From: JBEBSD01 sp040394475
GTDB taxonomy: Bacteria > Bacteroidota > Bacteroidia > Cytophagales > Spirosomataceae
Assembly: GCA_040394475.1 (NCBI GenBank)
Contig: JBEBSD010000013.1
Location: forward strand, 39,716 to 103,715
DNA length: 64,000 bases
Direction: 5' to 3'
The notes below the pieces were generated by a model. It searched no databases. It was not told where the DNA came from and saw only the letters and a list, made by a program, of their open reading frames with translations. The position numbers were made by a program, and so were the translations under genes. Positions 26,792 to 36,637 of the stretch are shown in pieces (the stretch's first letter is position 1; the number at the start of each line of letters is the position of its first letter).

Positions 26792-27807
26792 AACCGAAAG
26801 TCACAAAAGAACTGATCTTCAGTTATTTTATGGGGAATGTCTCCGCCATGCAGCGCCAAATGATTGCCCAATGGGTGCGCGAAAAGGCTAACGAGGAGCA
26901 ATTGTATGTCTGGCTGGAGGAATTTGAAGCATTGCATCCTGAATATGAGGCCGACTTAGAAAATGCGGTCCGGAAATATTATACGTTTCTGGCGGATTTA
27001 ACCGAAACTACCGGCTCCGACACCCGTGAGACAGCAAAAGAAAACTTTCAGCGGAAAGTAAACAGGAATTTCTGGCTGAAATGGGGTGTTGCGGCCGGAG
27101 TTGCTTTGCTGCTGGGTGCTACCGCCTTTTTCAACAGTGATACCTGGCAGTTCAAAACCTACAGCACTCAAATCGGAGAACGAAAGGACTTTCTACTGCC
27201 CGACGGAAGCGCGGTTACGCTCAGTACGAATTCGGTCCTGAAGATTCCAAGGAGAGGATTTGGTCAGGAAAGCCGTGACGTATATCTAACAGGGGAAGCC
27301 TTTTTCGATGTGACACATGCCCCCGATAACCAACGATTTGTTGTAAAAACAGCAAAGCAGTTCGAGGTAGAAGTACTGGGCACAGAATTCAATGTAGTCG
27401 CCCGTGAAACCGGCTCCCGGGTGATCCTGAGAAAAGGCAAGGTGCAATTGCATCTTCAAAGCGGTACCGATAACCGCCAGATGGCGCTCAAACCGGGCGA
27501 TGTTTTTACGCTCGACAGCAAAAACAATACCTCGCTGAAAACGACGACACTGTCGGAGATCCGGGAAGCCTGGCAGGGGCATTTGTACCTCTTTGATAAA
27601 ACCTCTCTAGCGGAAATCATGAATCAACTACGACAGGATCAAGGAATAAGAGTAACGTTTGCAGATCCGGAATTGCGTGATCACACGCTATCCGGAAAAT
27701 TTACGGCCGAAAGCCTCGATGAGCTTTTCGAATTGATACAAGGCCTTTTAGATATCCAGATAATACGACAGGGCAATAGCGTCACTATTTCGCGGCCCTT
27801 TCGGTAA
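26788..27807 (+). CDS. FecR-family anti-sigma factor
   Basis: Anti-sigma factor of 339 aa, overlapping the sigma gene by 4 bp. The cytoplasmic N-terminus covers about 1-90 and one membrane span lies around LKWGVAAGVALLLGATAFF. The periplasmic FecR domain contains KDFLLPDGSAVTLSTNSVLK and LTGEAFFDVTHAP, and the C-terminal part ends in a DUF4974-like fold (LSGKFTAESLDELFELIQGL). It should pass the STN signal of the transporter encoded 28 bp downstream. Confidence 0.92.
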   Translation: MKPKVTKELIFSYFMGNVSAMQRQMIAQWVREKANEEQLYVWLEEFEALHPEYEADLENAVRKYYTFLADLTETTGSDTRETAKENFQRKVNRNFWLKWGVAAGVALLLGATAFFNSDTWQFKTYSTQIGERKDFLLPDGSAVTLSTNSVLKIPRRGFGQESRDVYLTGEAFFDVTHAPDNQRFVVKTAKQFEVEVLGTEFNVVARETGSRVILRKGKVQLHLQSGTDNRQMALKPGDVFTLDSKNNTSLKTTTLSEIREAWQGHLYLFDKTSLAEIMNQLRQDQGIRVTFADPELRDHTLSGKFTAESLDELFELIQGLLDIQIIRQGNSVTISRPFR

Positions 27808-27835
27808 CTACTTTACCTAACTTAATTTTTCCAGG

Positions 27836-30800
27836 ATGAAACAACTACTTTACTCAGGTTGCTATGTGATCGCTTTGCCTATTTGGCTACTGGCTGGAAT
27901 GCAAACGGGCTTTAGTCAGCAGACGATAGCCTTCGTCCATCAACAGGTACCAAACGGATCACACTATTCAGAAAAAGGGCCAATGCTACTACGGGAAGCC
28001 TTAAAACTGCTGGAAGGACATTACAAAGTAGACATTGTATTCGGTGACCGGATCATACAGAATTTTTCGGTGACGCCAGACCGTGTGCTGTTCAAAGGAT
28101 CCCTGGAAGAAGATCTCCTTCGCATTCTGGAACCGACGGGTTTGAAATACAAAAAAATAGGAAACAGCTCCTATGCGATCCTAGCCAAACCCGAAAAGAG
28201 AAAACAATCGCGGACCAAAGCACCGGATACATCTGCTGCAATTCCGGAGGCAGCTAATTTTATAGTCGTTCCGCCGTCAGAAAACCAAACTATCGCGATG
28301 ATCGAAAAGAAAGTCTCAGGTCAGGTGATCTCGGAGGACGGGGGTACATTGCCGGGTGTGAGTATTCTGGTGAAAGGGACGCAACGGGGAATGATCACGG
28401 ATGCAAATGGAGAATTCACTATTGAGGTTCCTGATGAAAAGGCGGTGTTGGTGTTTTCGTTTGTGGGGTATTTGAGTGAGGAGGTTATCGTAGAAAACAG
28501 GACTTTCATAGAGGTTTCACTCAAGTTGGATGAGAAGGCGCTGGAGGAAGTAGTGGTGGTGGGGTATGGCGAAGTGAGCAGGAGAGATTTGACGGGATCG
28601 GTGGGAAGCGCCAATGTAAACGACATGCTGAAGGCTCCAGTGGCTTCTTTTGATGAGGCATTGGCCGGACGTGTAGCCGGGGTACAGGTGACGTCCAATG
28701 ACGGGCAACCGGGAACATTGCCCAATATTGTGATACGGGGCGCAAATTCGCTCACGCAAGACAACTCCCCATTGTACGTCGTTGACGGTTTTCCAATAGA
28801 AGGCAACGACAACAACGCTATCAACCCCGCTGACATCGAATCAATAGACGTACTGAAAGATGCCTCAGCTACTGCCATTTATGGAGCAAGGGGAGCTAAC
28901 GGGGTAATCATTATAACAACGAAAAGAGGAAAAATAGGCGCCCCTGTAATCAATTACAACGGCTACTACGGTTTTCAAAAGGATATCAACAGAATTGAAG
29001 TGATGAATCCTTATGAATTTGTGAAACTGCAAATTGAAAAAAATAGCATTACTGTAGAAGATCTCTACCTTTCGGGCCAGGGGCGGACGCTGGAAGATTA
29101 CCGCCAAATAGAAGGAATTGATTGGTATAAAAAGGTACTTCAAAGAGCCCCAATGCAAAATCATAATATCTCGGTCTCCGGCGGACAAGGGAAAAGCAGG
29201 TATTCCATATCGGGTTCCTATTTAGGGCAAGACGGGATTTTCAAGAATACCGGATTCGAGAGGTACCAGGGACGGGTGACCCTGGATCAGGAGATTAGCA
29301 AAAATCTCAAACTGGGGCTGAATGCTAACTACAGCGCTACCAGGGAGTTTGGAACCATCGCAACATCCAATGGGGGGTCACTCACAGCCAGTCTGATGTA
29401 CAGCATCTGGAGCTATCGTCCGATACTTACAACAAGCGGCAACAACGATGAGAACTTTGACTATGAAGATGAACTGTCCGACCCTGTTCACAACCCGACT
29501 GAAGACTATCGCACCAACCCTTTACTTCAATTGGAAAACGAACTGAGAGAGCGTCACACCAATAACATGCTGTCAAATTTTTATGCTGAATACCGGATAA
29601 TGGACGGATTGCGACTTAGAGTAACCGGTGGGGTTGGCCTGAATAACGCGCAAATCGATGCCTTCAACAACTCCAAAACACGTACAGGCGGGCCGGGATA
29701 TCCGCAGTCGCTGGGGCCAAACGGATCCCAAACCTTCAACAAAGGCACAAATCTGACCAATGAAAACACGCTTACCTGGACTAAAGCATTCAACAAGGCA
29801 AATCGAATAAATGTAGTAGCAGGATATACGCAGCAAACCGGAAAAACCTCCTCGTTCGGTGCTACTTCCGTTCAGATATCCAATGAAGAGTTGGGGCTGG
29901 ACGGCATGGATGAGGGAACCCCCAGAACTATACAGTCCAGAAGCTCTCTCTGGGCATTACAGTCCTTCTTAGGCAGAATAAACTACGATTTCCGCTCGAA
30001 GTATCTTCTTACGGCCTCCTTTCGGACCGATGGTTCTTCTAAATTCTCCAGACAAAATCGGTGGGCATCCTTCCCCTCCGTAGCGTTTGCTTACCGGATC
30101 GGAGATGAAGCATTTCTAAAAAGGCTTAATTTTGTTAGCGACGCAAAAATCCGTACCAGCTACGGTACCACGGGAAACAACAGGGTATCAGATTTCGCCT
30201 ACTTGTCCTCGGTTGGTACTTCCAACAGCTCCGGGTACTCTTTCGGCAATGCAACTCCCTCCCGCGGAACATTTGTGAGCGGCCTGGGCAACCCCGAACT
30301 GAAGTGGGAAACCACCAAACAATTTGACGCCGGGATCGACTTAGGACTATGGAATGAGCGTTTGTCGCTTACAGCTGATTACTACTGGAAGAGAACAGAT
30401 GATCTACTTCTAAATGCCCAATTACCTCATGCTACGGGCTATAACACTGCGTTCAAAAATATCGGCTCCATTTCGAACAGAGGTATAGAGTTTTCACTGA
30501 ATACGGTAAATTTTACCGGCGGCACCTTTCACTGGCAGTCGAACCTGAATCTAACTTTCAACCGCAGCAAAGTCTTAGCTCTCACGGAGAACCAGGAAGC
30601 GCTTACTTCAATTATTTCGGGAGTTTGGACCAATCCGTTATACATTGCCAAAATCGGGAACCCTGTCGCGCTCTTTTACGGATTAGTCTCTGACGGAGTT
30701 TACCAATACAACGACTTCGATCAGCTCGAAAATGGTAATTATGTTTTAAAGGACGGCATCGCAGCGAACGGAGCCGGTAGAGCAGCAATTCAGCCAGGGT

Positions 30801-31372
30801 ACGCAAAATACAGGGATATCAATAGTGATGGTATTATCAATCTCTCAGATTATACGGTAATAGGAAACCCTAATCCCAACTTTACAGGCGGATTCAACAA
30901 TAACTTTGAATACAAAGGATTTGATCTTAATCTCTTCTTCCAGTTTTCCTATGGCAATGACGTGATCAATTCCAACAAAATAGCTTTTGAGTATGGATAC
31001 AATGTGAGAGACAACACAAATCAGTACGCAAGCTATGCCGACCGCTGGACTCCTGAAAATCCTAATAGCAACATTCCCAGGGTGGAAGGATACGGTGGAA
31101 GGGTTTATTCATCGCGATTGATAGAAGATGCATCCTTCCTTCGCTTAAAAACACTATCGCTGGGCTACAGTCTACCCTCAAAAACGGCACAATCAGTAAA
31201 GTTGAAAGCATTGAGAATATATGCTTCTGCACAGAATCTTTTTACTTGGACAGCATATTCCGGCGTAGATCCTGAGGTTTCTACCCGTCATACTACGCTT
31301 ACTCCGGGCTTTGACTACTCCCCATACCCGAGAGTCAAAACGATCATACTAGGATTGAATACAACTTTTTAA
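27836..31372 (+). CDS. SusC/RagA TonB-dependent transporter with STN domain
   Basis: Transporter of 1178 aa. A signal peptide (about 1-27, ending in TGFSQQ) is followed by an STN-like domain (about 50-115, LREALKLLEGHYKVDIVFGD), a CarboxypepD_reg-like domain (about 160-235, VSGQVISEDGGTLPGVSILV), the plug (VVVVGYGEVSRRDLTGSV; PLYVVDGFPI; ATAIYGARGANGVIIITTK) and a barrel ending in LNTTF. The STN domain fits regulation by the FecR/sigma pair directly upstream. SusD follows after 11 bp. The glycan is unknown. Confidence 0.94.
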   Translation: MKQLLYSGCYVIALPIWLLAGMQTGFSQQTIAFVHQQVPNGSHYSEKGPMLLREALKLLEGHYKVDIVFGDRIIQNFSVTPDRVLFKGSLEEDLLRILEPTGLKYKKIGNSSYAILAKPEKRKQSRTKAPDTSAAIPEAANFIVVPPSENQTIAMIEKKVSGQVISEDGGTLPGVSILVKGTQRGMITDANGEFTIEVPDEKAVLVFSFVGYLSEEVIVENRTFIEVSLKLDEKALEEVVVVGYGEVSRRDLTGSVGSANVNDMLKAPVASFDEALAGRVAGVQVTSNDGQPGTLPNIVIRGANSLTQDNSPLYVVDGFPIEGNDNNAINPADIESIDVLKDASATAIYGARGANGVIIITTKRGKIGAPVINYNGYYGFQKDINRIEVMNPYEFVKLQIEKNSITVEDLYLSGQGRTLEDYRQIEGIDWYKKVLQRAPMQNHNISVSGGQGKSRYSISGSYLGQDGIFKNTGFERYQGRVTLDQEISKNLKLGLNANYSATREFGTIATSNGGSLTASLMYSIWSYRPILTTSGNNDENFDYEDELSDPVHNPTEDYRTNPLLQLENELRERHTNNMLSNFYAEYRIMDGLRLRVTGGVGLNNAQIDAFNNSKTRTGGPGYPQSLGPNGSQTFNKGTNLTNENTLTWTKAFNKANRINVVAGYTQQTGKTSSFGATSVQISNEELGLDGMDEGTPRTIQSRSSLWALQSFLGRINYDFRSKYLLTASFRTDGSSKFSRQNRWASFPSVAFAYRIGDEAFLKRLNFVSDAKIRTSYGTTGNNRVSDFAYLSSVGTSNSSGYSFGNATPSRGTFVSGLGNPELKWETTKQFDAGIDLGLWNERLSLTADYYWKRTDDLLLNAQLPHATGYNTAFKNIGSISNRGIEFSLNTVNFTGGTFHWQSNLNLTFNRSKVLALTENQEALTSIISGVWTNPLYIAKIGNPVALFYGLVSDGVYQYNDFDQLENGNYVLKDGIAANGAGRAAIQPGYAKYRDINSDGIINLSDYTVIGNPNPNFTGGFNNNFEYKGFDLNLFFQFSYGNDVINSNKIAFEYGYNVRDNTNQYASYADRWTPENPNSNIPRVEGYGGRVYSSRLIEDASFLRLKTLSLGYSLPSKTAQSVKLKALRIYASAQNLFTWTAYSGVDPEVSTRHTTLTPGFDYSPYPRVKTIILGLNTTF

Positions 31373-31383
31373 AGAAACTGTTT

Positions 31384-32916
31384 ATGAAAAGGAATTTTGT
31401 CATTCTTATTCTTGGCCTTGGAGCAGTGTTTTCGTGCGCACCGCTTGATACCGAACCATCAGATTTTATCGCGCCAGAGTTCTATTTTAACAATGAAGCA
31501 GAAATAAACAATGCACTCACAGGTATATATGACGTTCTCGGAGGTGGCGGAATGTATGGCGGGGGTGATGGATTAATAACGTATTGGGACGCCGCAGATC
31601 AAATGTATCACAATTCTACAGATCGCCCGCCTCAGTATGTCTACAGTGCAGCAGATAGCTGGCCGCTAAGTCTCTGGCAAAACTTATATAAAGGGATAGA
31701 AAGGGCAAATGTCCTTCTGGCTAACATCGATAAACCGGAAATAACAATAGAACGAAGGAATGTAATAAGAGGAGAAGCCATGTTTCTCAGAGCCTACTAT
31801 TATTTTGTGCTGGTTCAAAATTTTGGTGACATTCCGCTTAAGACCAATCCAACAGCTTCGGTTAGCGACATCTACTACGAAAGGACGCCTGCAAGTGATG
31901 TGTATGACTTTATTTACACCGAAATGGAAGAAGCGGAAACCTTAGTTCAGCCGATCACCAATAACAACCATTCCGGACGAGTGACCCAATCTGCTGTTCG
32001 AGGTGTTCTGGCAAGGATAAGCTTATATATGGCAGGTTTCCCCAACAACAGAACAGACAAATACAACGATGCATTGAACTGGTCCTCAAAACTGATCGAA
32101 TCAGGTTTGCATGACCTGAACCCGGATTATTCGCAAATTTTCATCAACCTTATCCAGAACAAATATGATGTGAAAGAAAACATCTGGGAGGTTGAATATC
32201 ATACCACTGGTGTAACAGACCCTTACAACGAAACCGGAGGTCTCGGAATAAATAATGGAATAGCACAAAATTTGCAGGAATATGGCTTTGGAGGACCACA
32301 ATACCGCGTGCATGAAAAATACTATCGTTTGTTTGAAGCAGATGATGCAAGGCGAGACTGGAACATAGCGCCCTATACATTTGTATCAAATAGCAACCCA
32401 CCAGTAAAACAATATTGGTCTGAAGCGCAGATTTATAACCGATTTATTGGTAAGTATCGCAGAGACTACGAATTAGTGCCAGACAAAATCAAAAATAATA
32501 CGGGTACCAACTTCCCGCTTCTCCGCTACGCCGACGTACTTTTAATGGCTGCTGAAGCCGAAAATGAAGTCAACGGGCCGACAGAAAAGGCTATTGGCTA
32601 TCTAAATAGGGTTAGGGAACGAGCTGGTGTGGCGCCTGTCACCACTTTTAAGGAAAAAGATGATTTCAGAAAGATGATCCGGGACGAACGAAGTCGGGAA
32701 CTTGGATTTGAAGGTTGGAGAAGACTGGACCTGGTACGTTGGGGGATCTTTATTCCGACGATGAAGGCGTTGGCAGAATATGTCAGGCAAACTGCACCAA
32801 GCAACGCGAATGCAGCACGGGCTGGTGAAAACGTTAGCGAAAAGCATCTCTACCTCCCCATCCCTGTAAGAGAACTATCTTTAAATCATCTGCTGACTCA
32901 GAATCCCGGGTGGTAA
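31384..32916 (+). CDS. SusD/RagB-family surface lipoprotein
   Basis: Lipoprotein of 510 aa with lipidated cysteine at residue 18 (AVFSCAPLDTEP). SusD features: GIERANVLLANIDKP, RGEAMFLRAYYYFVLVQNFG near residue 125, and a C-terminal block RDERSRELGFEGWRRLDLVR with the ending LTQNPGW. It pairs with the SusC encoded upstream. A small lipoprotein gene follows, probably in the same transcript. Confidence 0.94.
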   Translation: MKRNFVILILGLGAVFSCAPLDTEPSDFIAPEFYFNNEAEINNALTGIYDVLGGGGMYGGGDGLITYWDAADQMYHNSTDRPPQYVYSAADSWPLSLWQNLYKGIERANVLLANIDKPEITIERRNVIRGEAMFLRAYYYFVLVQNFGDIPLKTNPTASVSDIYYERTPASDVYDFIYTEMEEAETLVQPITNNNHSGRVTQSAVRGVLARISLYMAGFPNNRTDKYNDALNWSSKLIESGLHDLNPDYSQIFINLIQNKYDVKENIWEVEYHTTGVTDPYNETGGLGINNGIAQNLQEYGFGGPQYRVHEKYYRLFEADDARRDWNIAPYTFVSNSNPPVKQYWSEAQIYNRFIGKYRRDYELVPDKIKNNTGTNFPLLRYADVLLMAAEAENEVNGPTEKAIGYLNRVRERAGVAPVTTFKEKDDFRKMIRDERSRELGFEGWRRLDLVRWGIFIPTMKALAEYVRQTAPSNANAARAGENVSEKHLYLPIPVRELSLNHLLTQNPGW

Positions 32917-32979
32917 CCGTGCAAATAAAGAATGACATGTAAGTTTCTACTATCAAATTGATTTTCAAAAGTGCTGAAT

Positions 32980-33363
32980 ATGAAAAATTATATAGAAAAA
33001 GGGTTGCTTGTTTCTTTAGGCCTTTTGTTTACCCTTGCCGGCTGTAAAGAGTACGTCCCATTACCCCCCGATTTCAACGTGAAAGCGGCTTCCCAACAAG
33101 TGAAGGGCGGCGAGCCGCTCCTGTTCGAAATAGAAGGGAACCCCGACTTTCTGCTGTTTTATTCCGGCGAAGCCGGGAAGGAATACCCTGTAGAGGGATT
33201 CGGCGGCGCAGTCACCATCAAAGGGATGGATACCAGGGTCGAAACCTTCTCCTTCACCTATCAAGAGGCAGGTACCTACACGGCTACTTTCGTAGGGGCG
33301 TCAAACAGCGTCTATGGCAAAAAAGAAATATTACGGAGCTTGCATATAGTCGTAATGCCCTAG
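32980..33363 (+). CDS. Small surface lipoprotein, PKD/Ig-like
   Basis: Lipoprotein of 127 aa with cysteine at residue 22 (TLAGCKEYVPLPPDF). The body looks like one Ig- or PKD-like beta domain: VKGGEPLLFEIEGNPDFLLF, YSGEAGKEYPVEGFGG and FSFTYQEAGTYTATFVGAS. The ATG at 32980 is preferred over an in-frame GTG at 32971. Proteins of this kind following SusD often act as extra surface glycan-binding proteins; here that is inference from position. Confidence 0.75.
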   Translation: MKNYIEKGLLVSLGLLFTLAGCKEYVPLPPDFNVKAASQQVKGGEPLLFEIEGNPDFLLFYSGEAGKEYPVEGFGGAVTIKGMDTRVETFSFTYQEAGTYTATFVGASNSVYGKKEILRSLHIVVMP

Positions 33364-33524
33364 CTGACGCGGGCCGGGGAACCGACAAACAGACCATTTA
33401 ATGAAAATCAGCCATACGTTACCACGTTGGTCTGGCAGGTCTTCTTTTCAGGAGGTACCGGTTCAAAGTCATTTCTCCTGTCTCTCTTTTCCTAATTTAA
33501 TAAAAATCAACTATTGTCTGTGTA

Positions 33525-35462
33525 ATGAAATTACAATGTCTTATAACAGTCCTTGCTTGTGCAGTCCTTTTTCCTCATTTGCAAGCCCAGGAAGTTTCTA
33601 CCTTTAAAGACAGGCGGAACGCCATCCTCGAAAGCCTCGCCGACGCCAGTCTACATGAACGCGGCAAACATGGGCTGCCCAAAGCCTGCGCCCGTCTTTG
33701 GAGCAACCCCGGCGACACCATTGCTACTGCCTACATAACCAGCATACTCGATCATCCCGAACAATCGATGTTTGACTTCCCCGGCGTTGCGGTTGCATTG
33801 GGGAAGTTTCGCAGCAGTTTTCAGCCCTGGCAGTTGGACTCGATAAAGAGCGACCTGGAACGACTGGCAAAGACCGACAAAGTGGGTGGACAAGGCTTTT
33901 TGGGACATGGAACCGAAAACCATGCGACCATGATGTGGGCCAGTGCCTATCTTTTTGCGCAGTATTTCCCGGATGCCAAATGGATAAACGGGTGGTCGAG
34001 TGAAAAGCTGAAGTCCGAAATGAAGGAACGGATGCGGAAAACGTTTCAGAATGCCTACCGGCATGGTTACACGGAATACCTCTCCACGGCCTATGAAGTC
34101 ATTATGAATTACCCGGTCGCTATACTTCTGGAATTCGCGGAAGATCCCGAGATGAAATCAATTGCGAAAGCATTCCTGCTTTACAAGTGGTCACTTCTGT
34201 CTCTCAATAATTTCGATGGCAGAATGATTGCTCCTTACGCCAGAATGCTGGGGCAGGAAGATTACCATCCCAAAGAATACAGTGCTTTTAAAGTACCCAC
34301 GTTAATCGCTAACTGGCTATATTGGGGTTGGGGAGAAAATACCGGATCGCTGAGATTATCGGATTTCGAACACCAATCGCCGACGTCACATGTCATTTAT
34401 TGCGCCCTTTCCGAGGAGCAACCCGATAGTATTTTTATGAATCTGGGAAATAGCAGCTCTCCCTTTACGGGACTGTCTTCCGCGTCCACTTTTGGTGAGT
34501 ACGGCACCGGCGTGCCGCACATGATGATGCGCAAATTCTTCCGCAACAGAGACTTCGCTATAGGTACCGGAAACTTCCGCTGGGTTCCCGGGGGAGATTA
34601 TGCTGACCACGACACCAACCCATTCAATATTATTTGGAGGAGTAGCGACCGGTTCAATTACATCAATTGTACCCACCCCTATTGGTATAGCGATGGCGAC
34701 GACAAGGACCGGTCACCTGATACCTGGCATAATGGTGGCGCTTCACCTTTTATGCAGACCGCGCAACACGAAAATACTGCAATCGCACTATTCAATATCC
34801 CCGACAATGACCCATGGCCGGGTATGCCCAATGCGCAAAAATGGTCGTGGCGGGACGAGCATAGGGCAAATCTGATAAAACGCGGCATGCTGAGATACCC
34901 GGCTTCTATTGATGAAAAAGTCGAAAAAAAAGGATGGATTTTCTTGCGGGAAGGAGAAACCTACATCGGAATTAAACCTCTGAAGAATTATTATGTACAA
35001 ACCGACCTTAAAGGCACGGGCCTGGAAGGATTTCATATTGTCAAAAGTGATCATGCCCGGACAGGGTTTATTTTCGAAGTGGGAACTTCGAATGAATTTG
35101 AAAGCTTTCCGGAATTTCAAAACAAATTGCTGAATAACAAATTGGTCGTTGATTGGGAAAAGGTAACTGTCAACTATACCGATTCGCGAAACAATCAAAT
35201 CTACCTGGAATATCAACCCGGTTTACCTGTTAAAGAAGAATATGTTCCTCAACATTTAACGAAAAAAGGGATTAAGGGGTTGGCTGAGTCCATTCCTGTC
35301 GTCAAAATTAATTCTGTACCGCAAATCCCTTATGATCAATGGCCTATGATAGAAAGTCCTTTTATAAACATGGAGAACAGCGTATTGGAAATCAACTATG
35401 GAAAGCAACATATACAGGTCGATTGGACGTCGGATTATCCTCATATCCGAGAAAAACTATAA
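33525..35462 (+). CDS. Exported 645-aa protein, possible toroid-type polysaccharide lyase
   Basis: I do not recognise a family with certainty. A signal peptide (1-21, HLQAQ) is followed by about 330 residues of helical pairs resembling an alpha/alpha toroid, with GHGTENHATMMWASAYLFAQ (TENH at 130-133) recalling the Asn-His pair of some lyases. GYTEYLSTAYEVIMNYPVAI and NNFDGRMIAPYARML follow. The second half is beta-rich (GWIFLREGETYIGIKPLKNY; DWEKVTVNYTDSRNNQIYLE), like the beta-sandwich of lyases with this fold. It lies at the end of the second SusCD set and just before the uronate locus. A lyase role is a hypothesis. Confidence 0.55.
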   Translation: MKLQCLITVLACAVLFPHLQAQEVSTFKDRRNAILESLADASLHERGKHGLPKACARLWSNPGDTIATAYITSILDHPEQSMFDFPGVAVALGKFRSSFQPWQLDSIKSDLERLAKTDKVGGQGFLGHGTENHATMMWASAYLFAQYFPDAKWINGWSSEKLKSEMKERMRKTFQNAYRHGYTEYLSTAYEVIMNYPVAILLEFAEDPEMKSIAKAFLLYKWSLLSLNNFDGRMIAPYARMLGQEDYHPKEYSAFKVPTLIANWLYWGWGENTGSLRLSDFEHQSPTSHVIYCALSEEQPDSIFMNLGNSSSPFTGLSSASTFGEYGTGVPHMMMRKFFRNRDFAIGTGNFRWVPGGDYADHDTNPFNIIWRSSDRFNYINCTHPYWYSDGDDKDRSPDTWHNGGASPFMQTAQHENTAIALFNIPDNDPWPGMPNAQKWSWRDEHRANLIKRGMLRYPASIDEKVEKKGWIFLREGETYIGIKPLKNYYVQTDLKGTGLEGFHIVKSDHARTGFIFEVGTSNEFESFPEFQNKLLNNKLVVDWEKVTVNYTDSRNNQIYLEYQPGLPVKEEYVPQHLTKKGIKGLAESIPVVKINSVPQIPYDQWPMIESPFINMENSVLEINYGKQHIQVDWTSDYPHIREKL

Positions 35463-35644
35463 GCTGATATTTAAAAGACAACTGGATATCTCCTTACTAT
35501 GCCGATCCGATAGAAAGCAAGCATGTGCTTACCAGGTGGGAGCTTGTTAATAACACGGGAAACGGTCCTTCCGGTTCTTGAGATCTGTCCTTTTGGGGCT
35601 GTACTAAGATTCATAATGGCGCACAATTACCTGAAAACAAGGGG
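35463..35644 (+). other. Possible decayed coding fragment downstream of the 645-aa gene
   Basis: The plus-strand frame starting at 35468 is open for about 36 codons (including YADPIESKHVLTRWELVNN), meets a TGA at 35579-35581, then continues open for about 35 codons (DLSFWGCTKIHNGAQLPENK). This looks coding-like but has no start and contains a stop. It may be a relic of a carbohydrate-active gene; no family is recognised. The remainder of the 378-bp gap up to 35840 holds the hairpin at 35645 and nothing else I can see. Confidence 0.25.
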
Positions 35645-35682
35645 ATTAAAACTGCCTTTTTCGAAAGAAAGGCAGTTTTAAT
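35645..35682. terminator. Bidirectional terminator hairpin
   Basis: A perfect 15-bp stem (ATTAAAACTGCCTTT and its complement, 35645-35659 and 35668-35682) surrounds an 8-nt loop TTCGAAAG. The arms end in A/T runs that give a U-rich 3' end on either strand. It lies between the convergent 645-aa gene and the IclR gene, as expected of a shared terminator. Confidence 0.75.
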
Positions 35683-35840
35683 ATACAAATACCTCAAATA
35701 GAGTGACTAAAGGATAGCTATGTACATTTTGCCAAATTGGTCTCACAGCATCAGCAAAAGGATCACAATCGGAACTCATACCCTCCCAGTACGCGCTAGG
35801 CTTTATGGCCCATATCAAAGCGCATCTTTGAGGATTGAAT

Positions 35841-36578
35841 TCATGTGCTGAGCCGAGACCTTATTAGTTCACCCGCTACGCGCAGTGCCTGAATTATTTC
35901 CTTTTTCCGTGGGATTGAAAAGCGTGATTCCGGCATGAAAATACTGAGCGCTGCAATTACCCGGTCGCCCTTCCGGATGGGCACGGCTATGCCGATAATG
36001 TGTTTAACAGAATGCGTAATGACGAGCTCCTCCTGTGCAATTTTCTTCAGTGCAATAGCAAGCCCCTCCCTGGTACCAGCCTCTTTCCAGGTTTCAATTG
36101 TAGGAACTCCATTGCTGCTGATGAAATTCTCCTGTTCTTTTTTAGACATATAGGCGAGCAGTAACCTGCCTGTAGCCGTTTCGTACACATTGCGTTCACT
36201 TCTACTTCGCACTTGCAAGTCCTGGTCGCTGTTGACAAGATGCAGCACAAAACGTTTCTGGTTCCGGATAATCCCAAGAAGCGATGTCTCATTGACCTGG
36301 CTTGTAAGGCGCTCCATCACATCCTTGGCAGCCAGGATCAGATTCTGGTTGTACGACAGGTTGTTCGTGAGGTTAAAAGCCATTGGTCCGAGCTTATACC
36401 CTACTTTTCTCCCTACGTGCTCAATATAATTTTTACTGACAAGTGTTTTCAGGATGTTGGCACAAGTAGCCTGATTCAGTTCCAGACTTGCTGAAATTTC
36501 AGTAAGTGTGTAGTTTTTTTCCGGATCCTGGGCGACGTACTCCAGGATGTCCAATGCCTTGATGATGACAAGTACCAT
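35841..36578 (-). CDS. IclR-family transcriptional regulator
   Basis: Regulator of 245 aa. The N-terminal winged HTH (about 1-65) contains ALDILEYVAQDPEKNYTLTE and LELNQATCANILKTLVSKNY. The C-terminal IclR effector domain (about 75-240) has ERLTSQVNETSLLGIIRNQK, YETATGRLLLAYMSKKEQ and GIAVPIRKGDRVIAALSIF. The ATG at 36578 is preferred because it directly precedes the HTH; an ATG at 36653 would overlap the end of kduD. IclR proteins such as KdgR sense 2-keto-3-deoxygluconate and related acids, which suits a uronate locus. It is encoded 59 bp after kduD. Confidence 0.9.
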   Translation of the reverse strand: MVLVIIKALDILEYVAQDPEKNYTLTEISASLELNQATCANILKTLVSKNYIEHVGRKVGYKLGPMAFNLTNNLSYNQNLILAAKDVMERLTSQVNETSLLGIIRNQKRFVLHLVNSDQDLQVRSRSERNVYETATGRLLLAYMSKKEQENFISSNGVPTIETWKEAGTREGLAIALKKIAQEELVITHSVKHIIGIAVPIRKGDRVIAALSIFMPESRFSIPRKKEIIQALRVAGELIRSRLST

Positions 36579-36637
36579 TTTAGTTGGGGTAAACTTAATA
36601 ATCAAATATACGTTAAAAAGATTCACAGGCGGTTGGA

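Noticed and set aside
33401..33607. 68-codon frame before the 645-aa gene
   Set aside because: It overlaps the start and signal peptide of the real gene in another frame and has low-complexity Ser/Phe/Cys content.
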